In this document: piece by piece, positions 9,494 to 18,299 of the stretch
How the letters are laid out: every line of letters begins with the position of its first letter
Position numbering within the stretch: position 1 is the first letter of the stretch
Origin: Desulfobacteraceae bacterium
GTDB taxonomy: Bacteria; Desulfobacterota; Desulfobacteria; Desulfobacterales; UBA2174
NCBI GenBank assembly: GCA_011042305.1
Contig: DQXI01000238.1
Span: forward strand, 1 to 40,570
Length of the DNA stretch: 40,570 nt
Direction: 5' to 3'
Notes under the pieces: generated by a model
What the model saw: only the letters and a program-made list of their open reading frames with translations
Told to the model about the DNA's origin: nothing
Databases searched by the model: none
Translations under genes and position numbers: made by a program

Positions 9494-9565
9494 TTTGGAA
9501 GGGCGTCAGGCGGCCTGCGACGGCCGCTGAAACATCCACAGCCGAGGCCGTAAACAAAGATTCGA

Positions 9566-10069
9566 TCAGGTGGCGAGGTCAGCCAGACCGAAGGGGTTGC
9601 CGCAAACCTTCCAAGTCCCTTCTTCTTTCACCAGCTCGAGGGTTTCTTCCAGGTGATGGCTCTCGCCGATGGAAAACAAGCGGGCCACCCAGGCGAAGAC
9701 GGGGTTGATGGCGGTGCGGCGCAAGGCGGTGATATGCACCAGGGCCTGGTCGCCATCCTCGCTCAACTCGGTGCGTGAGTCCACGTGGTAAAGGTTGGCG
9801 CGGATCATGTTGGACGGAAAACCGCGCTCGCGGGCCTCGTCGAAGCGCCGCTCGCGCAGGAGGGCCACCGGGTCGGCCTCTTCATCGCCGCGCAGGTCGG
9901 TGCAAAGGAAGTTGCCCATGGCCGGATCAAGCTGGAAGTAGGCCTTGGAGAAGGCGATGGCCGTGCGGTGGGGCATGGGGCGGCTGTCGGCGAAGATCAG
10001 CAGCACCTGCATCAGGATTCCCGCCAGAATGACCAGAACGATGGGCGTGCTCATGTTGTTGCGGTCCAT
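9566..10069 (-). CDS. Membrane-anchored hypothetical protein at the 3' end of the tmc cluster
   Basis: MDRNNMSTPIVLVILAGILMQVLLIF N-terminal anchor; soluble C-terminal domain; GAGAGA-like RBS before the ATG. Confidence 0.7.
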   Translation of the reverse strand: MDRNNMSTPIVLVILAGILMQVLLIFADSRPMPHRTAIAFSKAYFQLDPAMGNFLCTDLRGDEEADPVALLRERRFDEARERGFPSNMIRANLYHVDSRTELSEDGDQALVHITALRRTAINPVFAWVARLFSIGESHHLEETLELVKEEGTWKVCGNPFGLADLAT

Positions 10070-10262
10070 GGCCGTCTCTCCTCTTTGTGAAAGCTGGCTT
10101 TTCAACACAACGCGACAGCGGCCCCGGCATTCTTCGGGCTGCGGCCCGGCCCGGCGCTGGCGCCCAGGAACGGAAAAACGCTGGTTGAAATAACACGATT
10201 TGGCACCCCAGACAAGAGCCAATGGCCCGGCGGAGGGAAAGGCGCGGCGGGGCTGGAGCCCC

Positions 10263-10625
10263 TCAGCCGATGGTGTTCTTGACGATCCCGATGAGCTTCT
10301 CGGGATCGAAAGGCTTTTTGACGAAGGCGATGGCCCCCTTGATGGCATGATCGCCGTCGATGCCGCTGACCACGATCACCGGGATGTCGCGCAGGGTATC
10401 GTCCTGGCGCAGCTTGCGGTAAAACCGCGGCCCCCACTCGCCGGGCAACTGCAGATCGAGGGTGACCAGGTCCGGCTTTTCAGCCAGCACCACGTCCATG
10501 GCCTCGGCCGCCGTGCCCGCCGTGCAGGTGGCATACCCGTTGTCGCTGAACACGGCCTGGAGGTATTTCACGATTACCGGATCGTCTTCGACGATAAGGA
10601 TTTTCTTCGGCATGGCAGCCTCCAT
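10263..10625 (-). CDS. CheY-like single-domain response regulator
   Basis: KILIVEDDPVIVKYLQAVF, LVTLDLQLPGEWG, IPVIVVSG, AFVKKPFDPEKL: receiver D/T(S)/K pattern, no output domain. Confidence 0.93.
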   Translation of the reverse strand: MEAAMPKKILIVEDDPVIVKYLQAVFSDNGYATCTAGTAAEAMDVVLAEKPDLVTLDLQLPGEWGPRFYRKLRQDDTLRDIPVIVVSGIDGDHAIKGAIAFVKKPFDPEKLIGIVKNTIG

Positions 10626-10677
10626 GCGGTTGCAGCGTTGGAAGTTCGGTCACTGCTCATTCGTTACGGGTCAATCA

Positions 10678-11061
10678 TCATGGGCGCTGGTGGCACTCGC
10701 CGCACATGACGGGCCCATTTTCCAGCTCCAGGTGGCACTGTTTACAGTTGCCATGAAAGGCCCCCATCAGGGCCGGCATTCCGTCGTCGGCGGCCGTTTC
10801 GGCATGGCAGTCGCTGCAGCGGTAGTCTTCGCTCGACTCGTCCGGCACCAGTTGGCCTTCGCGGTAGACATGGTGACATCGGTTGCATTCGTCGATGCCG
10901 GCGGCCTCGTTGTGCGCGTCGTGGACAAACACCGCCGGGGGGCGCTGCGGCGAGGTGAACGCATCGTTGGGCACCGTTTCCATGTCTTCCTGGGCCAGGG
11001 GCGCCGTCGCCCACAACCACCCCACGGCAACGGCCAGCAACACCGTGACGAATCGTTTCAT
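10678..11061 (-). CDS. tmcA: Tetraheme cytochrome c3, TmcA-like
   Basis: Signal peptide plus four CXXCH motifs (CNRCH, CSDCH, CKQCH, CGECH); last gene of the D-C-B-A order. Confidence 0.85.
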   Translation of the reverse strand: MKRFVTVLLAVAVGWLWATAPLAQEDMETVPNDAFTSPQRPPAVFVHDAHNEAAGIDECNRCHHVYREGQLVPDESSEDYRCSDCHAETAADDGMPALMGAFHGNCKQCHLELENGPVMCGECHQRP

Positions 11062-11070
11062 TGAGTCTCC

Positions 11071-12408
11071 TTATGCCTCCGGCTTTTCCATCACCTCGTA
11101 GATGATATCGCCGAAAAACTTGATATCCAGACCCAACTCGTAGGCATGGTTGATGTCTTCCAGGCCGCTGTGACAGTTGTGACAGGGGGCGATAAGCACC
11201 TTGGCCCCGCGGATCTTGGCATCGGCGAGCTGGTCGGCCTTGACCCGATTGCCCTCGATCCGCTTGTTTTTCCAGGGCGGTCCACAGTTGATCACCCCCC
11301 CGCCGGCGCAACAGCAGTAGTTGTGCTCGCAGTTGGGGTACATCTCCACCACCTCTTCACACAAGGCATGGGCCAGATCCCGGGCCATGCGGTGTAGTCC
11401 ACCGCCGCGCACCACGTTGCATGGATCGTGGATCGTCACCGGGGTTTTGAACTTCTTGGCCACGCGGATTTTTCCGGCGGTGAGCAGTTCGTGGTAGAAT
11501 TCGATGGCATGGATGATGGGAATCGGCGGGATGCGCCACCCAAGCCAGCGGTTGCCCACGTCGTAGACCGAGCGGAAGGCGTGCCCGCATTCGCCCATAA
11601 CGATGCGGCGTACCCGCAGCCGGGCCGCGGTCTCGTAATGCTCCCGCTTGATGCGGCCCATCACTTCGTTGTCGCCGGTGAACATGGCCATGTCACTGTT
11701 GTCCCAGCCCGCGGTGGCCGGCATGGTCCAGTTGACCCCGGCCACGTCCATGATCACCGCCGCCTGGTAGATCAACTGGGCCTGGAACTTGGGCTCGGGG
11801 CCGATGACCGAGTACATGATATCGGCCCCCTCCTTTTCCAGGGGGATGCGCAGGGTGGGAATTTCGCCCCGGGCTTCCTCCTCCTGCCACTGCAAGGTGT
11901 CGGGCCACTCGTCCGGCTTAACCCACATCTGGTTGGAGACTGCCGCGTGGCTGTGGGCCGTGTCCTGGATGTACTGCGGTGTCATGCCCAGCAGGTGCAC
12001 GATGCGCCGCACCACCATCATCAGGTAAGCGATGTCAATGCCGAAGGGGCAGTACATGGCGCAGCGCTTGCACAGGTTGCACTCCGTGTGGACGATTTCC
12101 GCCGCCCGGCGCATGAAGTCCACGCTGACCCGTCCCTTGCGGCGAATCATCTCCCAGAGGGTCTGCTTGACCTTGGCCACCGGCGAATACCGGGGGTCCT
12201 TGTCGTGGGAAAGGTAGTAGTGACAGGCCTCTGAGCAGAGTCCGCAGTGCACGCAGGTATCCACGTAGACCTTGAGCCGCGCCCCGCTCTCCCCCTTGAT
12301 CACGCGGTTGATCACCGCCTGGATCCGGTCTTCGGTGAGCCCGGCGGCCCCTTTTTCGATGCCGTTATCCACAATCTGCTTGGCTTCGCTTTTGGCGGGT
12401 TGCGCCAC
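11071..12408 (-). CDS. tmcB: TmcB-like heterodisulfide reductase-related iron-sulfur protein
   Basis: CVHCGLCSEACHYY and CNLCKRCAMYCPFGID ferredoxin motifs; HdrD-like CCG-type C-terminus (CNVVRGGG...NYCCCAGGGVINCG). Confidence 0.88.
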   Translation of the reverse strand: MAQPAKSEAKQIVDNGIEKGAAGLTEDRIQAVINRVIKGESGARLKVYVDTCVHCGLCSEACHYYLSHDKDPRYSPVAKVKQTLWEMIRRKGRVSVDFMRRAAEIVHTECNLCKRCAMYCPFGIDIAYLMMVVRRIVHLLGMTPQYIQDTAHSHAAVSNQMWVKPDEWPDTLQWQEEEARGEIPTLRIPLEKEGADIMYSVIGPEPKFQAQLIYQAAVIMDVAGVNWTMPATAGWDNSDMAMFTGDNEVMGRIKREHYETAARLRVRRIVMGECGHAFRSVYDVGNRWLGWRIPPIPIIHAIEFYHELLTAGKIRVAKKFKTPVTIHDPCNVVRGGGLHRMARDLAHALCEEVVEMYPNCEHNYCCCAGGGVINCGPPWKNKRIEGNRVKADQLADAKIRGAKVLIAPCHNCHSGLEDINHAYELGLDIKFFGDIIYEVMEKPEA

Positions 12409-12471
12409 GATGCAATCTCCTCATGAAGAAAGTCCGGAGCCGGAAGTTTCGATGGTCTGCTCCCGGACCGG

Positions 12472-13131
12472 CTACCAGTCGACGGCGTGCCGCACGCCGC
12501 CGAACTCACTGCCCGTGTAGGCCCGGGTCAAGGGGGCAAAGAGCATATGCACCAAACGGGTGAAGGGAATCGCCACCAGCATGACCTGCCCCGAGACGAT
12601 GTGGGCCACCAGCATCCAGCGGTAGGCGAAAAGCTGGTGGTAGGCGATAAAACCCGTGACAAACGGCGCGGCCACCACGGCCAGCAGCACGTAGTCGGAG
12701 GTCGAGGTGACAAAGCGCACCTCCGGCCGAACGATGCGCCGCACCAGGAAAAAAACGGCGCCGGCAATGACGATCAGCGTCATCCAATCGGCGGCGACAT
12801 CTGGCAGGCTCGGCCAGCCGAAGCCCCAGGCTTCCTCGAACAAAATCGCATGGGCCATCAGGAAGACCGGTGCCACCAGCAGGCAGATATGAAAGGCGAA
12901 GGTCACGATGGTCATCACGGGATGCAGGCGCCAGTTGACCGTGCCGAAGGGCAGAATCCAGTGCAGAATCGAGCGCAGACTGTATTTGAGACTCATGTAG
13001 CTGAAGATAAACGGCTCCTTGCGCCTCACGAGGATCAGCAACTGCACCAGCCGATAGAGCAGGCCTCCGAAAAAGAGCAAAAAGGCGATCCAGGTCAACG
13101 GCCCGGTGACCCATCCGTATATCGCGTGCAT
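12472..13131 (-). CDS. tmcC: TmcC-like membrane cytochrome b (NarI-like)
   Basis: Multi-TM with conserved His: SILHWILPFGTVNWRLHPVMTIVTFAFHICLL, FIAYHQLFAYRWMLVAHIVSGQVMLVAIPFTRLVHM. Confidence 0.85.
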   Translation of the reverse strand: MHAIYGWVTGPLTWIAFLLFFGGLLYRLVQLLILVRRKEPFIFSYMSLKYSLRSILHWILPFGTVNWRLHPVMTIVTFAFHICLLVAPVFLMAHAILFEEAWGFGWPSLPDVAADWMTLIVIAGAVFFLVRRIVRPEVRFVTSTSDYVLLAVVAAPFVTGFIAYHQLFAYRWMLVAHIVSGQVMLVAIPFTRLVHMLFAPLTRAYTGSEFGGVRHAVDW

Positions 13132-13141
13132 GGCCTTTTCC

Positions 13142-14404
13142 TTATGCGAGCAGTTGATCGACGGCAAGTACCTGGCGCCGATAGGTCCCCTTTTCGATAC
13201 CCCGCACCAGCACCCGGGTGCCGTCGGGAGAAAACACCGGCTGCCAAAGGGCTTCGTAGGATTGGGGCAACCGGCGGTCGTCCACGACCAAGCCGAAACG
13301 CCCCTCGGTTTCCACCACCGCTGCCACCAGGCGGCCGTCCGGGCTGAAGACCGGCGGGCGGATCTGGTCGAAGCGCTGACTCCAGAGCCGGTCGTCCACC
13401 AGCAGGGTCCAGCGGCCGTCGTGTTTGGCCGCGGCGGCAAGGCGGCGGCCGTCCGGGCTGAAGCGCAGGTCCATGACCATCTCGTTGACCGTCGTGCGCC
13501 ACGGGACCCCGTCCACGGCCAGGGTCCAGTAACCGTAGCGCGGCGAAACGATGGCCGCCAGGCGCTGCCCGTCGGGACTCACCTGCTGGTGCCAAACCTG
13601 GACAAAACGCCGGGGCCAGATCGGCGCCCCGTCGGCAGCCACGGTCCACTGGCCCTCCAGGCGCACCGGGGCAATCACCGCGCCGGATACGGGGTGAAAG
13701 ACCGGCTGCCAGACACTGGAGAAACAGCGCTCCCAAGGGCGGCCGTCCACGGCGATGGTGTAGTCGTAGAGCCCCTGGCGTACCTCGGCCGCCAGGTGTG
13801 CCCCGTCGGGGCTGAAGGCCAGATTCCACACGTTGGTGAAGACGCTGTCCCAGGCATCCCCGTCCACGGCGACCGAATAGCAGCCGGCCTGGAAGCGGGC
13901 AATGTCCGCCTCGCCGGTCTCTTTGACCTGGACCGTGGCGGCGGTGTGTCGGCCGTCGGGGCTGATGGCAAAGTGGGTCATGTTGGCAAAGCGGTTTTCC
14001 CACATGACCCCGTCCAGGACCATGGCGTATGCCATGTCCTGCTGGGCCGCCACGGCAACGCGGGCGCCGTCGGCGCTGAACAAAGTGTTCCAGACGTAGC
14101 CGTAGCGCTCCGGCCAGGTCTCTCCGTCCACCGCCACGGTCCATTCCCCGTCCTCGGACACCAGGGCGCTGAGACGGCCGTCATGGGAAAAACGCAGGTA
14201 CCAGGCCTTGTCGAACACCCCTTCCCAGGCCCGGCCGTTGACGCAGACACTGAACTGGGCATCGTCGAGGTTGACCACGGCGGCGATCCGCTCGCCATCG
14301 GGGCTCACGTAAGGTTCTTCCACCCAGGCGAAATCGGCCTTCCAGGCATCGAAGGGGATTGCCTTGGTGCCGATCTCCCAATCCCAGCGCGATACGTCGG
14401 CCAT
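13142..14404 (-). CDS. tmcD: TmcD-like tryptophan-rich WD40/PD40-type repeat protein
   Basis: About eight repeats of the form W..xx(V/L)FSPDGxxxAAxVxxxxxWTxAVDGxxW; first gene of a four-gene block ending in tmcA. Confidence 0.8.
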   Translation of the reverse strand: MADVSRWDWEIGTKAIPFDAWKADFAWVEEPYVSPDGERIAAVVNLDDAQFSVCVNGRAWEGVFDKAWYLRFSHDGRLSALVSEDGEWTVAVDGETWPERYGYVWNTLFSADGARVAVAAQQDMAYAMVLDGVMWENRFANMTHFAISPDGRHTAATVQVKETGEADIARFQAGCYSVAVDGDAWDSVFTNVWNLAFSPDGAHLAAEVRQGLYDYTIAVDGRPWERCFSSVWQPVFHPVSGAVIAPVRLEGQWTVAADGAPIWPRRFVQVWHQQVSPDGQRLAAIVSPRYGYWTLAVDGVPWRTTVNEMVMDLRFSPDGRRLAAAAKHDGRWTLLVDDRLWSQRFDQIRPPVFSPDGRLVAAVVETEGRFGLVVDDRRLPQSYEALWQPVFSPDGTRVLVRGIEKGTYRRQVLAVDQLLA

Positions 14405-14592
14405 GCATCCTCCTATCCGCGGCACGGCGGCAATGAACTCCGGGCACTAAAACAGCAATGGCGGGGTTTTCCCGCTGCAATTTTTATACCGGCTCCAGGT
14501 TGAAAAAGCAACCGAATCGACGCTTACCAGCTTTCAGGCACCGTTGGGCAAAGGCCTCCACAAGGACCGGGACAGCGCCGCCGCATAAAGAA

Positions 14593-14616
14593 GCCCGGCC
14601 GGAAATCCGGCCGGGC
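14593..14616 (-). terminator. Stem-loop downstream of tRNA-Ser genes
   Basis: Perfect inverted repeat GCCCGGCCGGA-AA-TCCGGCCGGGC followed on the minus strand by TTCTTTA. Confidence 0.65.
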
Positions 14617-14630
14617 CCTAGCAGGCAAGG

Positions 14631-14723
14631 TGGCGGAGAGAGAGGGATTCGAACCCTCGGTGCAGTATTACCCGCACACTCGCTTAGCAGGCGAGCGCCT
14701 TCAGCCGACTCGGCCATCTCTCC
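14631..14723 (-). tRNA. tRNA-Ser(GCT), CCA encoded
   Basis: RC: GGAGAGATGGCCGAGTCGGCTGAAGGCGCTCGCCTGCTAAGCGAG...GGTTCGAATCCCTCTCTCTCCGCCA; class II variable arm, anticodon GCT. Confidence 0.96.
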
Positions 14724-14733
14724 GTAGCGTCGT

Positions 14734-14819
14734 TGGCGGAGGGAGTAGGATTCGAACCCACGGAGCTTTCGCTCAACGGTTTTCAAGACCGCCGCCTTAA
14801 ACCACTCGGCCATCCCTCC
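14734..14819 (-). tRNA. tRNA-Ser(TGA), CCA encoded
   Basis: RC: GGAGGGATGGCCGAGTGGTTTAAGGCGGCGGTCTTGAAAACCGTTGAGCGAAAGCTCCGTGGGTTCGAATCCTACTCCCTCCGCCA; anticodon TGA. Confidence 0.96.
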
Positions 14820-15197
14820 CGCACAAGTCAGTTTTTCTAACATCATCGACCGGAGGGGTCAATGGTTTTCCAACATGTCGAATCGCTTCAGCCTCGCGAT
14901 GGGGTCCGCGTTTCGAGGCCGCCGAAACGGCCAGCAAACCTTTTGCCTTTTCACCCGGGGCGTCTGTATGCTTGATCAAGTCCCGTCTTTCCGGTCTTTA
15001 TCCTGCAAAAAAGGAGAAGCGCCCCATGACCACCGCGCTGCAAACCGCTTCTCCATCCCGCCGCCGGCCGAGCGGGTGTTCCTGCTGGAGCCGAAGGTTG
15101 AAACGGCCGAAGACCCGGAGGCGGGTCGGCGTGTGCGATTTGGATTGCGCTAGGCGTCGCCCTGGCGCTGGTGTCCATTTGGTGGTATCGCTACCTC

Positions 15198-15241
15198 GCC
15201 GCAAGGCGGTATCCATGCCTGACGCGGCGAGGCACCTTTTT
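15198..15241 (+). terminator. Rho-independent terminator-like hairpin
   Basis: CCTCGCCGC...GCGGCGAGG (9-bp stem) followed by CACCTTTTTT. Confidence 0.6.
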
Positions 15242-15267
15242 TGAAGAATTCAAAGATCCGTTGAAAG

Positions 15268-16113
15268 GTGGTCACCGTGACCGACCCATCCGCTTCGCTT
15301 CTTTGCCCGCGCTGCCGTCGCTTGGTCAGCCGCGGCGAAACCCGCTGCCCCTACTGCGGGCTGCCCCATCCGGCCGGACTGCACCTGCTGGGGGCCCTGG
15401 TGCGCTGGCTGAGCCGCCCCGAGGATTTCGTGCGCGGCCTGATCTGGCTCAACGTGATCGTGTTCGGGCTTTCGCTTCTGCTCAACCCCGGGGGCGTGCG
15501 GCTCTCGGCCAACCCCCTGCGCTTCTTGTCGCCCAACACGGAAAGTCTCATCCTCCTGGGCGCCAGCGGCACCTTTCCCATCGAGCGCCTCGGCCGCTGG
15601 TGGTCCCTGCTCACCGCCGGCTACCTGCACGGCGGGCTGCTGCACATCTTCTTCAACATGGCGGCCCTGAACCAGCTTGCCCCGCTGATTGCCCGCCAAT
15701 TCGGTATCTTCCGAATGTTCACCATCTACACCCTCGGCGCCGCCGCCGGGTTCTATGCCTCCTACCTGGCCGGCGTCGCCCTGACCATCGGGGCTTCGGC
15801 CGGTCTCTGCGCCCTGATCGGGGCCGCCATCTACTACGGCAAGCGCCGTGGCGGCATCTACGGCCGGGTGGTTTTCCGACAGACATCGGGCTGGATCGTG
15901 GGGCTGGTGCTGATCGGCCTGCTGCCGGGGATCAACAACTGGGCCCACGGCGGCGGACTGTTGGCGGGGGCGGTCCTGGCATTCCTGGTGGGTTACAGCG
16001 AGCGGCGGCCAGAGTCCTTCTGGCACGTTGTCACCGGCGGCATCCTGATGGTCGCCACGGTGCTGGCGCTCGGGTGGGCCGTGGCCGGCGCCGTGATGCT
16101 CCGGCTTTCGTAA
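15268..16113 (+). CDS. Rhomboid family intramembrane serine protease with N-terminal zinc ribbon
   Basis: N-terminal CPRC...CPYC; HGGLLHIFFNMAAL, GASAGLCALIGA (catalytic GxSxG), NNWAHGGGLLAG (catalytic His). Confidence 0.94.
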   Translation: MVTVTDPSASLLCPRCRRLVSRGETRCPYCGLPHPAGLHLLGALVRWLSRPEDFVRGLIWLNVIVFGLSLLLNPGGVRLSANPLRFLSPNTESLILLGASGTFPIERLGRWWSLLTAGYLHGGLLHIFFNMAALNQLAPLIARQFGIFRMFTIYTLGAAAGFYASYLAGVALTIGASAGLCALIGAAIYYGKRRGGIYGRVVFRQTSGWIVGLVLIGLLPGINNWAHGGGLLAGAVLAFLVGYSERRPESFWHVVTGGILMVATVLALGWAVAGAVMLRLS

Positions 16114-16130
16114 AAAACGGCCAAATGGCG

Positions 16131-16523
16131 CTACCGGACAGACTTCAACGGCAGATGAGCACCGATGAGATCAAAATCCCGATCATCGTGCAGGAGCGGC
16201 AAGTCTTCAGCGATGCAAAAAGTGGCGATGATGACATCGATCGTCTTTCTCACGGTGACTCCGGCTTTTCGGAGATGCCTGTAATTTTCCGCGCTCTGAA
16301 CGGCCATGGCGTATCCCCCCATACTGCGAAAGACCAGGGCCTGCATGAACCCCTTGGCCGTTTGAAAATCCCGGTCGGACCTGAACCCCTGGAGCACTTC
16401 AGTTAGGATCAGCTCTCCCACCACGATGGGAACACGCGACAGGAAATCGTCGAGACGATCAGTCTGCCATGACGGGTGGCCGTTGAAGTAATCGATCCAC
16501 ACCGAAGTGTCCACCAGGATCAT
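16131..16523 (-). CDS. VapC-family PIN toxin
   Basis: MILVDTSVWIDYFNG ... LILTEVLQGFRSDRDF ... TIDVIIATFCIAEDLPLLHDDRDFD. Confidence 0.94.
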   Translation of the reverse strand: MILVDTSVWIDYFNGHPSWQTDRLDDFLSRVPIVVGELILTEVLQGFRSDRDFQTAKGFMQALVFRSMGGYAMAVQSAENYRHLRKAGVTVRKTIDVIIATFCIAEDLPLLHDDRDFDLIGAHLPLKSVR

Positions 16524-16714
16524 GCATCCGCCCTCATGGCATCCAAATCACCATCCCAGTGCAGTTTACCGCGCAACGATTTCAACCGCTCCTGCTTCTT
16601 GATCTGCACCAGCAACCTCAAGCCCGTCTCCACCGCGGCCTTTTTCGTCTTGACCCCGGTCAACGCCATGGCTTCCCGCATCAGATCTTCATCAATGACA
16701 ATGTTGGTTCGCAT
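16520..16714 (-). CDS. VapB-family antitoxin
   Basis: MRTNIVIDEDLMREAMALTGVKTKKAAVETGLRLLVQIKKQERLKSLRGKLHWDGDLDAMR; 4-bp overlap with vapC. Confidence 0.94.
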   Translation of the reverse strand: MRTNIVIDEDLMREAMALTGVKTKKAAVETGLRLLVQIKKQERLKSLRGKLHWDGDLDAMRADA

Positions 16715-16727
16715 GCACCCTCCTTTT

Positions 16728-16756
16728 ATGTGTATTATTTTAAATATCATACACAT
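16728..16756. promoter_or_regulatory. Candidate VapB operator
   Basis: Inverted repeat ATGTGTAT-N13-ATACACAT just upstream of the vapB start. Confidence 0.65.
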
Positions 16757-16782
16757 CAAGATCGCGTCAACCGCTGCGATCC

Positions 16783-18201
16783 TTATTGGCCGGCCGCTTT
16801 GCGCGCCATCTCCAAGGCCTCCCGGCGGGTGGTGATTTGGCCGGCGTCCCGGGCCGCGGTCACCCTGGCCAGGATCTCGCCGATGCGCGGCCCGGGGGCC
16901 AGGCCCAGGGCCAGCAGGTCACGGCCGGTGATCAGGGGCCGGGCACCCAGGGCCGGCACGACGATGTCAAAATAGGCTTCGAGGGTTTCGCGGCCCCACT
17001 GCAGGCGGCGCCGGCGCTCGTCGGCATCGGCCGCCGGGCCGCGCTTGGCCAGGGTGTCGGCCATGCAAAGCAGGACCAGCAGCACCATGTCGTCTCCCAG
17101 CCGGCGGCCCCATTTCATCAACGTCCCCGGCCGTACTCCCGGCCTGGACCAATCGGCGGCCTGCATGTGGCGGGCCACCAGCAAAACGAGCCGCTCCCGG
17201 TCGTGCGTGGCGAGCTTCAGGCGCCGGGCGGCAGCCTCGGCCTGCACGGCACCGGCCTTGGCGTGTCCGTAAAAAAGGACCTGGCCCGTCCCGGGCGCCT
17301 CCCGGCGGCAGGCGGGCTTGCCCAGGTCGTGCAGCAGGCATGCCAGCTTGAGCACGGGCAGGCGCCGCCGGGTGTGCAGCAGTTCAAGGACCGCACCGGC
17401 GGCCGCGCCGAAACGGGCCGCCGGTTCCGCCAGCAGCGCCTCAAGCTGTTCCAGTACCGCCAGGCTGTGCCCCCAAACATCCAGGTGATGGTAGGCGTTC
17501 TGGCCGCAGCCCTTCAAGGGCCGGATTTCCGGCAGGATCGCCTCCAGGGCGCCCAGTTCGTCCAGGATCCGGATGTGACCGGCGCTGGCCGGCTGGGCCA
17601 ACAGGTCGAAGATCTCCTTGACGCAGCGCTCCACCGCCACGGAGACAAGGGCCGCCGCCTCCCGCCGGGCCAAATCCAGCGTAACCGGCGCCATGACAAA
17701 CCCCAACTGGGCGGCGATGCGCACGGCGCGCAGAATGCGCACCGGGTCATCCCGAAACGCGTTAGGCCCGCAGGCGCGGATGATCCGGGTCTCAAGATCC
17801 CGGCGTCCGCCCAAGGGATCGATCACCGGCCCGAATCCGGCTCCCGGCAGAATCGGCAAGGCCATGGCGTTGACGGTAAAATCGCGCCGCCCCAGGTCGG
17901 CCGCCACGCTGCCGCCGGCAATGGGCGACAGATCCAGAAAGTCCTCGGGGTCGGCCGGGGAAACCACCCGGTGGCAGGGGGCATCGGCCTTCTTGAGAAA
18001 CGGCACCACCGTGGCCTGGTGAATCCGCCCCAACCGCCGGGCCAGGGCCTCGGCCTGCGGGCAGATCAGGTCCAGGTCCTTGTGGGGCCGGCCGAGCAGA
18101 TGGTCGCGCACCGCCCCGCCCACCATGAACAGCGACGGCAGGTCGGATCCCAGCGGCGCCAGCCAGCGGCGCAGTTGGCTTGTGGCATCGGTGGTGGACA
18201 T
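16783..18201 (-). CDS. CCA tRNA nucleotidyltransferase / poly(A) polymerase family with HD domain
   Basis: LFMVGGAVRDHLLGRPHKDLDLIC, RRDFTVNAMAL, DPVRILRAVRIAAQLGF, LKLACLLHDLGKP. Confidence 0.92.
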   Translation of the reverse strand: MSTTDATSQLRRWLAPLGSDLPSLFMVGGAVRDHLLGRPHKDLDLICPQAEALARRLGRIHQATVVPFLKKADAPCHRVVSPADPEDFLDLSPIAGGSVAADLGRRDFTVNAMALPILPGAGFGPVIDPLGGRRDLETRIIRACGPNAFRDDPVRILRAVRIAAQLGFVMAPVTLDLARREAAALVSVAVERCVKEIFDLLAQPASAGHIRILDELGALEAILPEIRPLKGCGQNAYHHLDVWGHSLAVLEQLEALLAEPAARFGAAAGAVLELLHTRRRLPVLKLACLLHDLGKPACRREAPGTGQVLFYGHAKAGAVQAEAAARRLKLATHDRERLVLLVARHMQAADWSRPGVRPGTLMKWGRRLGDDMVLLVLLCMADTLAKRGPAADADERRRRLQWGRETLEAYFDIVVPALGARPLITGRDLLALGLAPGPRIGEILARVTAARDAGQITTRREALEMARKAAGQ

Positions 18202-18299
18202 CTCAAATCTCTCCGGTGAACTTGCGCCGTTTGCCATGTCTTCCGGAACTTGAAAAATAATCTCAGCCATGTACCATTGTAAAAAAGGAAAGAGGCTTC

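Noticed and set aside
13142-14404. Repeated DNA blocks considered as a CRISPR or tandem repeat array
   Set aside because: Repeats are degenerate, about 140 bp apart and in frame; explained by protein WD40-like repeats.
13106-14503. 465-aa plus-strand ORF with repeats
   Set aside because: Antisense of the TmcD repeat gene; its repetitiveness is a by-product of the coding repeats.
14631-14819. Tandem tRNA genes as a mobile-element integration site
   Set aside because: No integrase or direct repeat of the tRNA 3' end was seen nearby; ordinary tRNA-Ser pair.
16786-18219. 477-aa plus-strand ORF
   Set aside because: Antisense shadow of the CCA-adding enzyme/poly(A) polymerase gene.
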